Below, in pieces: positions 9,801 to 18,732 of a DNA stretch of 36,338 nucleotides. Every line of letters begins with the position of its first letter. The stretch's first letter is position 1. The notes under the pieces are model-generated. The model ran no database searches. It was not told the origin of the DNA and worked only from the letters and a program-made list of their open reading frames with translations. Source of the DNA: Bacteroidota bacterium (GTDB lineage: Bacteria > Bacteroidota > Bacteroidia > Chitinophagales > Chitinophagaceae); the NCBI GenBank assembly GCA_018267925.1, contig JAFDXO010000026.1, forward strand, positions 1 to 36,338. The letters run 5' to 3'. The translations under genes and the position numbers were made by a program.

Positions 9801-11349
9801 TCATCATCAACCTCCACACGGGCAAAGTTGGTCTGGAGGCAGTACCCTTCAGCAACTTCATAAACATTGCTTTTGTATGTGAAGAGTCAGGCGGTAAGTC
9901 TTCAGCAAACTCACCTACTTGATATGTTTTTCCATTAAAAGTATAGCGATAAGCTACGGCAAGAATATCATCGGGGTTAAGCGTAGTATTCAATGATATG
10001 TAACCTAACTGGGGGTTAAAAGAATATTCCGAAGTATTGAGTTTTCTAGCGGTTGCTTTTTCAAAATCTATTCCTTGCTGCAAACCCAGTCCTAATAAGG
10101 TTGCAGTTGGGTTCGTACGCATATCAGGGTTTTGAAGCAATTGGTTGTATAGTTGGTTTGAACGATTGTCGGTTGGGGCATTTCCAGCAACGGTACTTCC
10201 AACCAAATTTTGCCGATATGGTGATTTTTCGCCAAGATCCATAAAGCCCAACACATCTCTTACTCCATCAACCGCACCAGTTCGGTTAGTTACCCAAACC
10301 TCCAAACGATTGATAGTAACCAATGAAGTAAGGACAGGGAATTTTTTCAAAGCTTCGTTGTAGTTATCATGAAAATATTGCCCTAACAAAAAGTGTTTGT
10401 TCTCTTCATATTCATCTGCTTTAATAGCAAAGGTTTGAGTTTGTGAGCCACCTTGTATAGTCAGACTTTGTCTTTTAGATTTTTGTTGAGAAACCGCTGC
10501 GGTTATCCATAGTTTTCCAAATTGCAATTGAGTTTTCAGCCCAAACAAGGATTGCACTCCGGTGATTAAAGAACTTCGGAGTGGGAAACTGATATTACCC
10601 GCTTCGATCTTTTTAATAATTTCATCCTCTTTACCGGTGTATTCGAGGCGTTGCATGTTCTGATAGTCGAAAGTAGCCTTCGTGTTATTGCTAATGTTCA
10701 ACTTCATTTTATCTCCGATTGTAGCCAGCAGATTGATATTCATCTGCATATCGAAATCAAAGACACCATATTTTTGAGCGCGTTGAACTAAGGTTGGGTT
10801 TTTGATATGCTGCCAGTTTCCACCTATTGTTACATCCACATTTCCTTGTGGGCGTACCTGAATAGAGGTACCTCCGAATATTCTGTCGAAGAGCCCTTCT
10901 TTATACATAGTAGGTAAGGTGGGCTTCTTATTGAATAGTGTCAGTGCATCCATCCTACGCTTCCAATAAGCTTGCTCATCATTTTGTCCTTGATACTTGA
11001 GATATTCTCCCAGTGTCATGTAAGTTGGGCTACGGTAATACTCATTGCCTATTTTTTCTGTGATATAATATCGTTGATTTTCTGGATCATAGTCAATGGT
11101 TTTTTTAACGTTTGATGGGTCTTTTAAATCAATGGTTGAAGACCCTTTGTCGTTAAGGGGGTCGCCCATTCTGTCATGAATCGGGAAATGAAGCTGGGGA
11201 GAATCTATATTAGTTGCTGGGCTATCGGGTTTGGGGTCGGGATCGTAGTCGGATGGAAAATGAAACCCACGAGCAGCCGCATGCATTATGGCTCCAATAG
11301 CCACAAGACAAAGAAAAAATTTATATCCAAAGTTTGTTTGCTGCTTCAA
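3847..11349 (-). CDS. sprA: SprA (Sov), giant outer-membrane translocon of the type IX secretion system
   Basis: 2500 residues, close to known SprA proteins (about 2400). SprA forms the very large beta-barrel through which T9SS cargo crosses the outer membrane. The order seen is: signal peptide (hydrophobic [16 protein letters not shown]), [89 protein letters not shown], and a C-terminal strand ending in FIFAQ. All are typical of SprA. It begins 11 bases after ruvA, the usual Bacteroidota arrangement. The only start that fits the signal peptide is TTG at 11349, immediately preceded in frame by TGA; the next in-frame ATG (codon 22) would destroy the signal peptide. A strongly charged Lys/Asp-rich segment interrupts the protein at about residues 1895-2025. 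Confidence 0.97.
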   Translation of the reverse strand: MKQQTNFGYKFFLCLVAIGAIMHAAARGFHFPSDYDPDPKPDSPATNIDSPQLHFPIHDRMGDPLNDKGSSTIDLKDPSNVKKTIDYDPENQRYYITEKIGNEYYRSPTYMTLGEYLKYQGQNDEQAYWKRRMDALTLFNKKPTLPTMYKEGLFDRIFGGTSIQVRPQGNVDVTIGGNWQHIKNPTLVQRAQKYGVFDFDMQMNINLLATIGDKMKLNISNNTKATFDYQNMQRLEYTGKEDEIIKKIEAGNISFPLRSSLITGVQSLFGLKTQLQFGKLWITAAVSQQKSKRQSLTIQGGSQTQTFAIKADEYEENKHFLLGQYFHDNYNEALKKFPVLTSLVTINRLEVWVTNRTGAVDGVRDVLGFMDLGEKSPYRQNLVGSTVAGNAPTDNRSNQLYNQLLQNPDMRTNPTATLLGLGLQQGIDFEKATARKLNTSEYSFNPQLGYISLNTTLNPDDILAVAYRYTFNGKTYQVGEFAEDLPPDSSHTKAMFMKLLKGTASRPTLPVWRLMMKNVYALGGMGVSKDDFRLNVLYQNPGGGEIRYLPEGPYKGVPLLTLLNLDRLNFQNDPQPDGIFDFVEGLTINTQQGKIMFPLLEPFGRDLNFAVGSQPQLERKYLYTILYDSTKTIARQFQQQNRYVIRGTYRSASSSEIFLGGFNIPQGSVTVTAGGQRLVEGADYQIDYGIGRLKILNMGILNSGMPINVQYEDNATFGFQQQNFMGARLDYYLNPKLSLGGTFMRLKERPFTQKTTFGEDPIKNTVLGLDANYQTEAPGLSRLLDKLPIYSTTASSFITASGEAATILPGHPKQINALDPEGSVYIDDFEGTRSGIDMRLPAQSWSLSSVPVNAINQSGAELFPEGKLLDNLDYGKNRGRLAWYTIEPSLVDAIGGIPDYVKKDPNQHYIRLVQQQDVFPTKSQQTLQNGLTTFDLGFYPRERGPYNFDTHLNQDGTLPNPKARFGGIQRAIDYSDFEQSNVQFLEFWIMDPFIYNKNTNGGQLYINLGNVSEDVIKDSKKFFENGIPYPKDPNKLQSSVWGFTPTLQTQIVRAFDNDPAARAVQDVGYDGLDDNEEQAKFAAFLNTINVAPGVLSDIQSDPSNDNYRYFRASEYDQQNAGILQRYKRFNNSQGNSPITTNTQTYSNAATNIPESEDINRDNTLNESEDYYQYSVDIVPGKMKVGTNYIVNSSTQNVKLPNGNYESETWYQFKIPIRDGKRIGNISDFRSIRFMRMFLTGFEDSTNLRFARLELGRNQWRSYQFSLQSPGEVIPDKDLQTTSFAVTSVSVEENSGRTPIPYVVPPGVDRQLAQVSNGASIQLNEQSLSLQVCGLQDGDARAVYKEVGVDMRQFGKLKMFLHAESQVNQAPIKDGDIRAIVRIGSDFTNNYYEYQIPLTVSPNGSNRQTDVWPEKNNMELTLSDLVETKTERHSKGLPSYVPYSRQDSKGNTIVVVGNPNIGDAKTILLGILNPKKTNATPADDGLPKCAEVWFNELRMTGLNEKPGYAATGKVNVQLADLGNVKLSGSMHTQGYGSIDQKLNQRSRDNFYQYDASTNLNMGKLMPRNWGVQLPLFVGYTQSVSNPQYDPYDLDVKYKSELSAARDKAERDSLKKVAQDFSSITSVNLSNVRILGNPEKQNTKPKPWDSKNFDLSYAYNRQFKRNPTIQGDELTNHRLNLGYTYSLKSKPIEPFKKLIKSRSKWLGLVKDFNFTPLPTNFTFRTELNKIMDETKVRSVGEGAMDIAPTYYKNFTWLRDYNLRWELTRSLSFDYHATNRSRIDEPYGRANTADKRDTLWNRFKTFGRNTGYNQTFASSYKLPTSKLPLIDWTNANITYSSSYTYTAASLLAKSLGNTVANTQGIQTTGELDFKSLYNKQRWLRAVNMPKNRQPKALKNALRGNNSPRDKNDASPTGDMMDRNNDVRNEKEADAIGGRKKDRGGDDVVSKQKKEKADQEKPTTDETKALQAGKNAPILIAGVDISNMSDHQIDSLRKIQKAQDAAQKKAEKEKRKKERIAKRKARRNSIPDISEGERIAGRLLTMLKRITFTYGQQSGTILPGYMDSTRYVGINNLNGQPGLGFAFGYQPGRPWLEQKGLDGKLSHDSLYNSQFQQQYSRNLSIQATVEPIPDLRVDLTWQQTFSKTHSELFKDTGTGFHHLSPYESGSFNITTIALKTMFQASGPGSGPFQQFLDNRPTISRRLGSSNPYTNGTLDPNDPNYTKGYTRYSQDVMVPAFIAAYTGKSAENVALVDYSNSENMKHNPFQYYYPMPNWRMSYNGLNKIPWIQERVSNLVISNAYDARMTMNSFTSSLFYLDAYNLGYPSFIDSNSGNYIPYFQVPNITITEQFGPLLGIDAALRNNLSLRFEYRKARTASLSLIDYQVSETKSTDYTFGLGYRVRGVKLPIEILGVRKLKNDLNVKMDIGVREDRTTNNYLAQNTSITSRGQRVITISPSIDYIVNERLTIRLFYDRRQTIPFVSSSFPMTTTRAGITLRFIFAQ

Positions 11350-11360
11350 TCACACCAACT

Positions 11361-11936
11361 TTATAAGGCCCTCAGTGCCTGTTTGATCAATTCTTCCACA
11401 CTTAGTGAGGAAGCGTCTTTTATTTTTTTGATTGCAGAATCTGCCACACTACGACCGATTCCTAAATTTACCAACGCAATTAACGCATCTTCTTGCGTTG
11501 TATTGTGTTGCACGTCTGAGGTTGAATTATTTCTTACTGTCTTTAGTTTACCTGTTAGCTCAAGAACAATTCGTTGGGCTGTTTTGGCACCAATTCCTTT
11601 GACTCTTTCTAAAGTTTTTGTATCCTCAGTTGCAATGGCTCTTTCTAATTCTTCGGGAGTTAGAGACGACAAAATTATTCGGGCTGTCGCGGCTCCAACG
11701 CCATTGATGCCCAAAAGTTGGCGAAAGGTAGTACGCTCTTGTTCATCGGCAAAGCCATACAACACCCATGCATCTTCACGCACTTGCAGATGGGTGAAGA
11801 GTCTGCACGAGTCTAAGTTTTGTATTCTGTCATAGGTTTGAAGAGTGATATTCACTTCATATCCTATGCCATTGACAAGCAAGTACAATAAAGATGGAGA
11901 CTTATAAGTTAATGCTCCTTCTAAAAACGCATACAT
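11361..11936 (-). CDS. ruvA: Holliday junction DNA helicase subunit RuvA
   Basis: 191 residues, normal length. RuvA binds the four-way junction and loads the RuvB motor for branch migration. The N-terminal OB-fold begins MYAFLEGALTYKSP and contains GIGYEVNI. Two helix-hairpin-helix motifs follow: LLGINGVGAATARIILSSL (about residues 79-97) and LERVKGIGAKTAQRIVLELT (about 112-131). The C-terminal domain III (EDALIALVNLGIG...VEELIKQALRAL) is the RuvB-contact domain. It sits 11 bases upstream of sprA and is probably its operon partner. Confidence 0.97.
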   Translation of the reverse strand: MYAFLEGALTYKSPSLLYLLVNGIGYEVNITLQTYDRIQNLDSCRLFTHLQVREDAWVLYGFADEQERTTFRQLLGINGVGAATARIILSSLTPEELERAIATEDTKTLERVKGIGAKTAQRIVLELTGKLKTVRNNSTSDVQHNTTQEDALIALVNLGIGRSVADSAIKKIKDASSLSVEELIKQALRAL

Positions 11937-11973
11937 AGGGGCTACATATTGTTTGGGGTGTTAAAAGCCGGTA

Positions 11974-12010
11974 TTTTTTAAAAAAGAACGGTATGCTAAG
12001 TTGCATACCG
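11974..12010 (-). terminator. Rho-independent terminator after the DUF6089-like gene
   Basis: On the minus strand CGGTATGC (12010-12003), a six-base loop and GCATACCG (11996-11989) form a perfect 8-bp stem followed by TTCTTTTTT. It lies 29 bases past the stop of the barrel gene at 12040 and closes the 12040-18556 gene run, separating it from ruvA. Confidence 0.85.
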
Positions 12011-12039
12011 CCCTGTAAAGTACGAATATAAGACAAAAA

Positions 12040-13023
12040 TCAGTACCACCAAGGCATCTTTTTGCTTGGTATCTTAAAAATAAAAGTTAGCCCAAAAGAA
12101 GAATAGGAATCTTTATTAGAAGCATTACCCCTATTATCTCCCGGTTTATGTTTGTAAGATTTGTCTATTAAATAGCTCTGATCTTGCATTTCAGCAGCTA
12201 ATGCTGCCTTATTAGGGTCATTCGGATACATTTTTGCATACAAAGCTGGATCTACATATTTGTTGCTAACTCCATCTAAATAATCTGTAAAAGTTAGGCG
12301 GTAAATCCATTCAACACCTAAGGCTAAACGGCGGCCGATGTCCCAACGAACACCCAATCCTGCTGGAACAGCCACTTGCCACAAACTGTATTTGGGTTTG
12401 GCATCTTTATACAAATCTGTGGACACACCATTGGCTTCTACGTTCAAATCATACAGATTAACATAACCTCTGTCATGTCCGTCTCGGTCAATGTACTTTG
12501 CCATGGGTTTAAAATGAAACCCAGCTACACCCAATAATAAATAGGGTTGAAACCTTTTTTTAGCTCCTTTGCTTTCAAAATTCAATCGTTTGGGCGTTAA
12601 TTCCATCATGACACTCATCTCCCAAATGTTGGTACGCACACTTAGGTTTCGCATATAGCGTTGATAAGCATCATCCGCCGTATTAGATGCAGAGGCTGCT
12701 TTTGAAGCATTCCAATTATCATTGGCATAAAGCGAACCGTAATTTACGCCAAACCGTACTGCAAATCCCGGAGAACTGGAATATCGAGCAAACAATCCGC
12801 CCATAAAGTGTGGTGCACTCCAATACTTATCATTGGCATAGTGCGAAATGATTGACTTCGTACCTACATCACCCCAAAGATCAGACAGCCCAATACTAGT
12901 ACCGATGCTCCAGCCCGGTGGTTCAATGTATTCCTTTGGTACACCTAACTGAGCATTGACAACACCTAATGAAGCGATGCTGATGCCTAATGTTAGAATG
13001 CTTCGGATAAATGTCTTCCGCAT
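12040..13023 (-). CDS. Outer-membrane beta-barrel protein, DUF6089/PorG-like
   Basis: 327 residues. A Sec signal peptide MRKTFIRSILTLGISIASLG...VNAQ is followed by alternating amphipathic strands: WSIGTSIGLSDLWGDVGTKS, APHFMGGLFARYSSSPGFAV, RFGVNYGSLYANDNW, WEMSVMMELTPKRLNF, RFQPYLLLGVAGFHFKP, VPAGLGVRWDIGRRLALGVE, and a C-terminal FGLTFIFKI strand. The GDVG after the first strand, the NWEMSV-like turn and the PYLLLGVAGFHF core resemble DUF6089 proteins, the family to which the T9SS accessory protein PorG belongs; that link is tentative and I give no symbol. The last 15 residues (KIPSKKMPWWY) are unusual for a barrel end. Last gene of its run, with a terminator directly behind. Confidence 0.75.
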   Translation of the reverse strand: MRKTFIRSILTLGISIASLGVVNAQLGVPKEYIEPPGWSIGTSIGLSDLWGDVGTKSIISHYANDKYWSAPHFMGGLFARYSSSPGFAVRFGVNYGSLYANDNWNASKAASASNTADDAYQRYMRNLSVRTNIWEMSVMMELTPKRLNFESKGAKKRFQPYLLLGVAGFHFKPMAKYIDRDGHDRGYVNLYDLNVEANGVSTDLYKDAKPKYSLWQVAVPAGLGVRWDIGRRLALGVEWIYRLTFTDYLDGVSNKYVDPALYAKMYPNDPNKAALAAEMQDQSYLIDKSYKHKPGDNRGNASNKDSYSSFGLTFIFKIPSKKMPWWY

Positions 13024-13059
13024 GAAAAAACAAGAATTAAGCCTACAAGATAGATAAAT

Positions 13060-13839
13060 TTATTTGCCGACAAAACTTGCCTTACGTTTTTCTAAAAATG
13101 CTGTTGTTCCCTCTTTCATGTCTGAAGTACTAAAGCATAGTCCAAAACGTTTGATTTCATTGGCAAATCCATTAGTTTCACCTTTTGCGGCTTCGTTAAT
13201 AGAAGCAATTATTTGACTAATGGCAATAGGTGCTTTTGTTTGAATTTTTTGTGCTATTTTCTTTGTTTCTGCCATCAAATCCTGCAGCGGAAATACATGA
13301 TTTACCAATCCGAGCGATTTCGCTTCTTCTGCTCCAATCATGTCTGCTGTCATCATCAACTCCATGGCTTTGCCTTTACCAATCAGTTGTGTAAGTCGTT
13401 GTGTACCGCCATAACCGGGAATCAATCCTAAATTCACTTCGGGTTGCCCAAATTTGGCATTTTCTGCGGCTACACGAAAATGACAACTCATTGCCAATTC
13501 ACAGCCACCACCTAAGGCAAATCCATTTACAGCAGCGATGACCGGTTTAGGGCAATTTTCTATTTTATCAAAAACATGATCTTGTCCTTTTTTTGCTAAA
13601 GCTGCACCACCGGCTGCATCCAATGCCGTAAACTCAGAAATATCTGCACCGGCAACAAATCCTTTTTCACCTGCTCCGGTTAGGATAACTGTCTTAATAG
13701 CTTCGTTGTTGTAAACTTCGTTGATCGCTTGTCCTAGTTCCTCAATAACATCTTTATTTAAGGCATTGAGTTTGTCAGGGCGATTAATTGTGATAATAAA
13801 CGTTCCGTCTTGAAGATCGGTAAGTAGTGTTTGGTACAT
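13060..13839 (-). CDS. Enoyl-CoA hydratase/isomerase (crotonase family)
   Basis: 259 residues. It hydrates trans-2-enoyl-CoA to 3-hydroxyacyl-CoA or performs a related crotonase reaction. The oxyanion-hole segment GFVAGADISEF (about residues 60-70), NGFALGGGCELA with Glu114 and FGQPEVNLGLIPGYGGTQRL with Glu134 are all present; the two catalytic glutamates are 20 residues apart, as in active hydratases. Butyryl/crotonyl-CoA-type metabolism and a PaaF/PaaG role in phenylacetate breakdown are both possible, but the paa genes are 9 kb away and in another transcript. It follows the B12-binding gene after 39 bases. Confidence 0.93.
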   Translation of the reverse strand: MYQTLLTDLQDGTFIITINRPDKLNALNKDVIEELGQAINEVYNNEAIKTVILTGAGEKGFVAGADISEFTALDAAGGAALAKKGQDHVFDKIENCPKPVIAAVNGFALGGGCELAMSCHFRVAAENAKFGQPEVNLGLIPGYGGTQRLTQLIGKGKAMELMMTADMIGAEEAKSLGLVNHVFPLQDLMAETKKIAQKIQTKAPIAISQIIASINEAAKGETNGFANEIKRFGLCFSTSDMKEGTTAFLEKRKASFVGK

Positions 13840-13878
13840 GTATGTTTTGGGAATTTTGAAAAAATATTTTGTTACTGA

Positions 13879-14304
13879 TTAAAATAAATCATTTCGATGT
13901 TGCTGCACCCAATTTGAAATATACTGCGCTATATCCGTTGTAGGTGATCCGGGAGCAAACAGCTTACCTACCCCTTGTTGAATTAATAAAGCCATGTCTT
14001 CATCGGGAATAATTCCACCTCCGGTTAATAAAACATTGGTCAATCCGTGTTGCTGCATTAAAGCAAGTATTTTAGGGAAAACGGTATTATGCGCTCCACT
14101 CAGAATGCTGATTCCGATAGCATCCACATCTTCTTGCAAAGCGGTATTGACAACCATTTCAGGCGTTTGCCTAAGTCCGGTATAGATTACTTCCATACCT
14201 GCATCGCGCAAGGCAGTGGCTATTACTTTAGCTCCTCGGTCGTGTCCATCCAAGCCTACTTTAGCTACTAACACGCGAATGGGGCGTCGCATTGTTTTTG
14301 TCAT
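13879..14304 (-). CDS. Stand-alone cobalamin-binding protein (methylmalonyl-CoA mutase small/C-terminal type)
   Basis: 141 residues comprising only a B12-binding Rossmann domain. The base-off/His-on motif DxHxxG is [12 protein letters not shown] with His21; the later GISILSG and [12 protein letters not shown] loops complete the cobalamin site. The domain is most like the C-terminal domain of acyl-CoA mutases such as methylmalonyl-CoA mutase; a catalytic large subunit would have to be encoded elsewhere. Closely packed with hpt upstream (45 bases) and crotonase downstream (39 bases). Joint action with the crotonase in acyl-CoA rearrangement is inference. Confidence 0.88.
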   Translation of the reverse strand: MTKTMRRPIRVLVAKVGLDGHDRGAKVIATALRDAGMEVIYTGLRQTPEMVVNTALQEDVDAIGISILSGAHNTVFPKILALMQQHGLTNVLLTGGGIIPDEDMALLIQQGVGKLFAPGSPTTDIAQYISNWVQQHRNDLF

Positions 14305-14349
14305 AAGAATTTAAAAAAACGACGGTAAATGTAATGATTGTACCTTATC

Positions 14350-14889
14350 CTACTCTTCTGTAAGTTCATATAAAAAAGGAAGATTACGACCTAAACCATC
14401 ATAGTCAAGCCCATAACCCAGTACAAATTTATTGGGCACTTCAAAACCAATGTAATCTGCTTTCACATCATATTTTAAGGCAGATGGTTTAGATAGAAAG
14501 GTTGCAATACGAAGAGAAGCCGGTTGTCGAGAAAGCAATTCGGGCAAGAAAGAAAAAATTGTCTTACCGGTGTCAATTATATCTTCAAGCAAAATAACAT
14601 GGCGATCTTTTAAGGACTCTTCCAGTCCGATTGCCGTTACCACATTTCCGGTTGATGTAGTGCCTTTATAGGATGCTAATTTAATGAACGAGATTTCAGC
14701 TTCAATGGTAATCGAACGAAACAAATCAGACGCAAAAACAAATGAGCCGTTTAAAACCGAAAGAAATAAAGGTCGTTTACTTTGATAGTCTTGATCTATT
14801 TGATGGCCGATTTGCTGAACGCGCTTTGCTATGGTTGTCGCATCAATAAATGGTTTAAACGTTTTGTTATGTACCCTTACGGTTTGCAT
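14350..14889 (-). CDS. hpt: Hypoxanthine phosphoribosyltransferase
   Basis: 179 residues. It converts hypoxanthine (often also guanine) plus PRPP to IMP/GMP in purine salvage, in the cytoplasm. The PRPP-binding loop VILLEDIIDTGKT (residues 98-110) is canonical; SVLNGSFVFASDLFR, the flexible loop with SYKGTTSTG, and VLGYGLDYDGLGRNLP at the C-terminus fit the bacterial HGPRT family. The start ATG lies two bases after the stop of the glucosaminidase gene, so the two are co-transcribed. Confidence 0.95.
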   Translation of the reverse strand: MQTVRVHNKTFKPFIDATTIAKRVQQIGHQIDQDYQSKRPLFLSVLNGSFVFASDLFRSITIEAEISFIKLASYKGTTSTGNVVTAIGLEESLKDRHVILLEDIIDTGKTIFSFLPELLSRQPASLRIATFLSKPSALKYDVKADYIGFEVPNKFVLGYGLDYDGLGRNLPFLYELTEE

Positions 14890-14891
14890 AT

Positions 14892-17183
14892 TTATGGTTT
14901 TACGCGCAATTGTTGCCCTGCTTTTACTTCTTTAAAATCAAGACTATTCCATTCCCTGAGTTGCTTCATGGTAATGCCATGTTTTTTAGCAATGGCAAAG
15001 GCTGTTTCTCCTTTTTTGACTGTGTACATTTTTCCGGTACTCGTTGATGCACTTTTCTTTTCCGTAGCCGGTTTAGATGCTTGTGTTTGTGGTTCAGAAA
15101 CAGTTTCGTTAGTCGCATAAACTACTTTATCTAACTTTGCTTTCAAACGTGCATATTCATCTTTAGGTTCGTCAGGCACTACCGGCACCTCAACTTTACT
15201 GGGGGTAGAAACAGTAGGCTGAATTGCACGAACTTGTGCTCGAGAACCATGTATGGAAGATATTACTTCGCTTTTGGGAAGTGTCTGCTCACTTTCTGAA
15301 GAATGGTCAGTTTTTGTTTCAATTATGGGAGAAGGCTGACTAATTTCATAAGCAACGCTATCGCCCACTTTCACTGTCTGAACTTCTTTTCTACCTATGT
15401 CATCATTTTGAGTTGCTGAGTTTGCATTTTTTTCTGAATGCAATAATTCTGTCTGTGTTTTCACTATCTCCTTTTCCTTTTGTTCATCATCCAAACTGGT
15501 CTTTATGTTAGCAGGCTCGTTCGGCTCAACAGGAAATATTTTTTCATTTACAGCACTATCTTTTGTTACCACTTTTATGATGGAAGTATGATCTACTTGC
15601 TCTGATTTTTTCACCATAACGGTATCTGTAAGGATCATTGGCGTAACGGGCATTTCTTTGTCCGTTAGCGGTTCTACCTTGACCAAAGTAGGTTTTGATA
15701 CGCTGTCAAGTAATGGCTTGATGGATTCCGGCTGAACCGTATCCGGCATTTTAGAAATAGTCGTTTGTTCAATGTTTTCTGTTTTAGCGAGGGTTTCTTG
15801 AGGCTTAATCTTTAAGCTATCTACTGTATTTAAAACTTTTTTAGGGTTGGCATTTTCAATTTTCGTTGAAGTTGCTTTTCCAGCAAATTGCTTTTCTTCA
15901 GTCTTAGTTTTGGATGATTCGGAAGTAATGGGTTTTGTTTCAGCTTCTGCAATTTGCGCTTTGGTTACATACCCAACTCTCATTCGACTCGATCCTTGTG
16001 GAATAGCCTGAGGCGTGCTTCCCACAAAGGAAGTTCCTTCATTTCTTTTCGAGATGTTTTTTACAATTGTGGGCGGCTTTGTTTCTGCAAATTGTTGTAA
16101 TTGTAAAATTGCTCCGGGTTCCGGCTCTTCATTAGAATTGATCCGGTTGTAGTATTTTAGATACTTCAATTGTATCGCTTCTGTTTGAGCAATCTGGGTG
16201 AGGGTTTCGCCGGGTTGAACCAAGTGAGTAGCATGTATTCCTTTGGTGTTTTTTTTTTCTAAATAAACATACATATCAGCTTCTAAAGGAAGATCAGGCA
16301 ATTCATTGATCTCCAAAAGCTTTGCATAGCGAATTCCAAATCGAAAAGCATCTTCAAGTAAAACAGTTCCTTTCTTGGCGTAAAAGGCTTTTAATCCATT
16401 TACGTTGACTAATGTTCCATATTCCGGTGTTTGCGGATCATCTCCAAAATCTTCTTCAGATGGTGCGTTCGGACCATGTCCTGATGAAGGATTTGATCCA
16501 ATTAATGAAGATCTTTTAGATGATGTATTTGGAGTAGAAGGGAATTCTGATGATGTGTGATTCAGGGCAGGTTTCGCATCTTCTTCTGGCACTACTTCTC
16601 CTGTTGATTTTTCATTAAAAGACTGGGGTTGAATCTTGTTTTGTAATGGTCTCGAATAATCATTCAATGCGGCGGCAGTAAATTCCTGTAGTTGGAAATT
16701 TTCGATTAATTTGATAAGAATTTGTGCATATTTCGGGTTGGTAGCATAGCCACATTTTTTTAAGCCAATTGCCCACCCTGCATAGTCCATACAAGATAAT
16801 CCGAACAAACTTTCATAACGTTTACTGTTTTTCAAGTAATCAGAGTGATCCTTATAGGATTGTAGTGCTGATGGATATTTTCTAAAACATTCATTGGGTG
16901 CATCGTCTGTATAAGCATAGGTTTCTCCAGTCCATTCTTTTTTACATTTTATTCCAAAATGATTATTGGCATTTAGAGCTAATTCACTATTCCCGGCACT
17001 GGTTTCATGTATGCCTTGTGCTAAAGTGATAGCCGCGGGCACACCACTTCTTCTTTGCTCCGCAATTGCCCAATCTTTATATTGATCAATGTAATTTCGA
17101 ACACGCGAATCATAATTGCTTTGTGCCTTCACTTGTATCAGCGTATTCAGCAGACAGATTAAAACCAAAGTTGTTCGCTTCAT
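14892..17183 (-). CDS. Secreted glucosaminidase-domain protein with LysM repeats
   Basis: 763 residues from the chosen ATG at 17183, which gives the signal peptide MKRTTLVLICLLNTLIQVKA-Q; a TTG start six codons earlier (17201) would overlap the upstream stop and is less likely. An N-terminal glucosaminidase (GH73-type) domain covers about residues 25-165, with the putative acid in GIHETSAGNSELA (Glu59) and NNHFGIKCK, CFRKYPSALQSYKDHSDYLK and YAGWAIGLKKCGYAT. A LysM lies at about 319-364 (HLVQPGETLTQIAQ) and a second at the very C-terminus (MYTVKKGETAFAIAKKHGIT). Between them is a 330-residue low-complexity linker rich in Lys, Glu, Thr, Ser and Pro. Predicted role: periplasmic or surface peptidoglycan hydrolase (mannosyl-glycoprotein-type). 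Confidence 0.9.
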   Translation of the reverse strand: MKRTTLVLICLLNTLIQVKAQSNYDSRVRNYIDQYKDWAIAEQRRSGVPAAITLAQGIHETSAGNSELALNANNHFGIKCKKEWTGETYAYTDDAPNECFRKYPSALQSYKDHSDYLKNSKRYESLFGLSCMDYAGWAIGLKKCGYATNPKYAQILIKLIENFQLQEFTAAALNDYSRPLQNKIQPQSFNEKSTGEVVPEEDAKPALNHTSSEFPSTPNTSSKRSSLIGSNPSSGHGPNAPSEEDFGDDPQTPEYGTLVNVNGLKAFYAKKGTVLLEDAFRFGIRYAKLLEINELPDLPLEADMYVYLEKKNTKGIHATHLVQPGETLTQIAQTEAIQLKYLKYYNRINSNEEPEPGAILQLQQFAETKPPTIVKNISKRNEGTSFVGSTPQAIPQGSSRMRVGYVTKAQIAEAETKPITSESSKTKTEEKQFAGKATSTKIENANPKKVLNTVDSLKIKPQETLAKTENIEQTTISKMPDTVQPESIKPLLDSVSKPTLVKVEPLTDKEMPVTPMILTDTVMVKKSEQVDHTSIIKVVTKDSAVNEKIFPVEPNEPANIKTSLDDEQKEKEIVKTQTELLHSEKNANSATQNDDIGRKEVQTVKVGDSVAYEISQPSPIIETKTDHSSESEQTLPKSEVISSIHGSRAQVRAIQPTVSTPSKVEVPVVPDEPKDEYARLKAKLDKVVYATNETVSEPQTQASKPATEKKSASTSTGKMYTVKKGETAFAIAKKHGITMKQLREWNSLDFKEVKAGQQLRVKP

Positions 17184-17197
17184 GTTGATGTTTTTTT

Positions 17198-17851
17198 TCA
17201 AGTTGTCATTTTTCTAATCATCATAATTCCATCACGGATGGGTAAAAGCACATGTTCTACACGATGATCATTTTTCACTTTTTCATTAAAATCGTGAATT
17301 GCTTTAGCGTTCTTGCTTCTATCTTCCTCCGGCAATATAACCTCGCCATCATAAAAAACATTGTCAGCCAAAATATATCCACCCACACATACTTTATCAA
17401 ATACCAAATCGTAGTACTGCGAATAGCCTTGCTTATCAGCATCAATAAAAACGAGTTCAAATTCTTCATCCAATCTCGGAATGATGGATGCTGCCTTTCC
17501 TATATGTTGGGATATCTTTTTTTCTAATCCAGCTTCGCAAAAATAACGAAAAGCCATGGCTTCAATTTCTTCATTCATATCAATGGTATGCAGTAAACCA
17601 TCGTCAGTCAACCCTTGTGCTAAACAAATAGCTGAATAACCCGTGTAAGTTCCTATTTCTAAAACCCGCCTTGGTTTTATCATGTGACTAAGCATAGAAA
17701 GCACCGCACCCTGTAAATGACCAGAAAGCATGATTGGCAAATCAATCTTAAGATGCGTTTCCCGATTGAGGCGTGCCAAGGCTGGAGATTCTTTAGTAGT
17801 AAAGCTTTCTGCATAATCATTTAATGATTTGGAAAGCAATTGAGTAGTCAT
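17198..17851 (-). CDS. SAM-dependent O-methyltransferase (catechol/caffeoyl-CoA OMT type)
   Basis: 217 residues. The class I fold is clear: SAM-binding VLEIGTYTGYSAICLAQGL, acidic LLHTIDMNEE, and the metal-binding pair FIDADKQGY and ADNVFYDG found in cation-dependent methyltransferases (Methyltransf_3). The N-terminal helix region with LKIDLPIMLSGHLQGAVLSM is typical of the bacterial branch. The substrate cannot be told from the sequence. It lies 6 bases behind the LOG-family gene. Confidence 0.92.
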   Translation of the reverse strand: MTTQLLSKSLNDYAESFTTKESPALARLNRETHLKIDLPIMLSGHLQGAVLSMLSHMIKPRRVLEIGTYTGYSAICLAQGLTDDGLLHTIDMNEEIEAMAFRYFCEAGLEKKISQHIGKAASIIPRLDEEFELVFIDADKQGYSQYYDLVFDKVCVGGYILADNVFYDGEVILPEEDRSKNAKAIHDFNEKVKNDHRVEHVLLPIRDGIMMIRKMTT

Positions 17852-17857
17852 GATTGT

Positions 17858-18556
17858 TTAGAAATTAGGTTGAAGTTTGTTGTGCGTGTAGAATTCGCGA
17901 AGGTAGCTTACGGCTTCGTCTGCTGTATCAAAAAGTTGAATCAGGTCTAAGTCTCCTGAACTTATGTTTCCAAATTTTTCAAACATCGTATTCCGCATCC
18001 AGTCAAAGAGACCGCCCCAATATTCCTTGCCCATACAAATCATAGGTGTTTGTGTAAACTTCCTAGTTTGAATTAGTGTCGCTACTTCAAAAAATTCATC
18101 CATGGTTCCCCACCCACCCGGCATCATGATAAAGCCTTGTGAATATTTGGCAAACATCACTTTTCGAACGAAAAAATAATCGAAGTTCAAGCTCTTATCG
18201 CCGTCAATATAAGGGTTAAAGTGTTGCTCAAAAGGGAGCTCAATGTTCAACCCTACACTTCGCCCACCAGCTATATGTGCGCCTTTATTTCCGGCTTCCA
18301 TGATACCCGGGCCTCCACCTGTGATTACTCCAAACCCTTCTTCAGAAAGGCTTTTTGCAATCTCCACTGCCAGTTCGTAGTACTTTTGTCCGGACTTTGT
18401 TCGGGCTGATCCAAAAATGCTGATGCACGGGCCTATTTTTGCCATGGCTTCAAATCCTTGAACAAATTCAGCCATTATCTTAAACACTTGCCAGCTTGAA
18501 TGGGCGCGTGTTTCAGTCCAATCTCGTAGTTTAATATTCGTTAGTTGGTCTTTCAT
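17858..18556 (-). CDS. LOG-family (TIGR00730) Rossmann-fold nucleotidase/phosphoribohydrolase
   Basis: 232 residues. The two family motifs are present: GGGPGIMEAGNKGAH and MPGGWGTMDEFFEV (PGGxGTxxE). Characterised LOG proteins cleave cytokinin riboside monophosphates or other nucleoside 5'-monophosphates; older annotations as lysine decarboxylase are unreliable. The segment ELPFEQHFNPYIDG is the usual nucleotide-binding loop. It appears to be the first gene of the run that continues to 12040. About 176 bases with no gene lie upstream. Confidence 0.93.
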   Translation of the reverse strand: MKDQLTNIKLRDWTETRAHSSWQVFKIMAEFVQGFEAMAKIGPCISIFGSARTKSGQKYYELAVEIAKSLSEEGFGVITGGGPGIMEAGNKGAHIAGGRSVGLNIELPFEQHFNPYIDGDKSLNFDYFFVRKVMFAKYSQGFIMMPGGWGTMDEFFEVATLIQTRKFTQTPMICMGKEYWGGLFDWMRNTMFEKFGNISSGDLDLIQLFDTADEAVSYLREFYTHNKLQPNF

Positions 18557-18651
18557 AATTGTTCATTCATTTTTGATGGTGGGCGTATAATAAATCATAA
18601 CAAAAACGTAATGTGCCATGTAGAGAAAAACATCTTTTATACAATAATGCT

Positions 18652-18726
18652 TTTCCTGCTTTCTAAATTACTTCTTTGCGTATAATAAAGGTAATTAGCC
18701 ATAAACAGAAAGCATGAGAAAATAAA
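18652..18726. repeat. Imperfect nested inverted repeat in the symporter-LOG gap
   Basis: GCTTTCT near 18658 pairs with AGAAAGC near 18708, flanked by TTTTC and GAGAAAA, and an inner AATTAC pairs with GTAATT across a CTTT/AAAG step. It lies after the symporter stop and before the LOG gene. A weak terminator or structured leader are both possible; the pairing was found by eye. Confidence 0.3.
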
Positions 18727-18732
18727 TTTTGA

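Noticed and set aside
11176..11835. 219-codon open frame on the plus strand opposite ruvA and the sprA start
   Set aside because: Lies antisense to two well-supported genes; its translation has no recognisable family and mirrors their codon structure.
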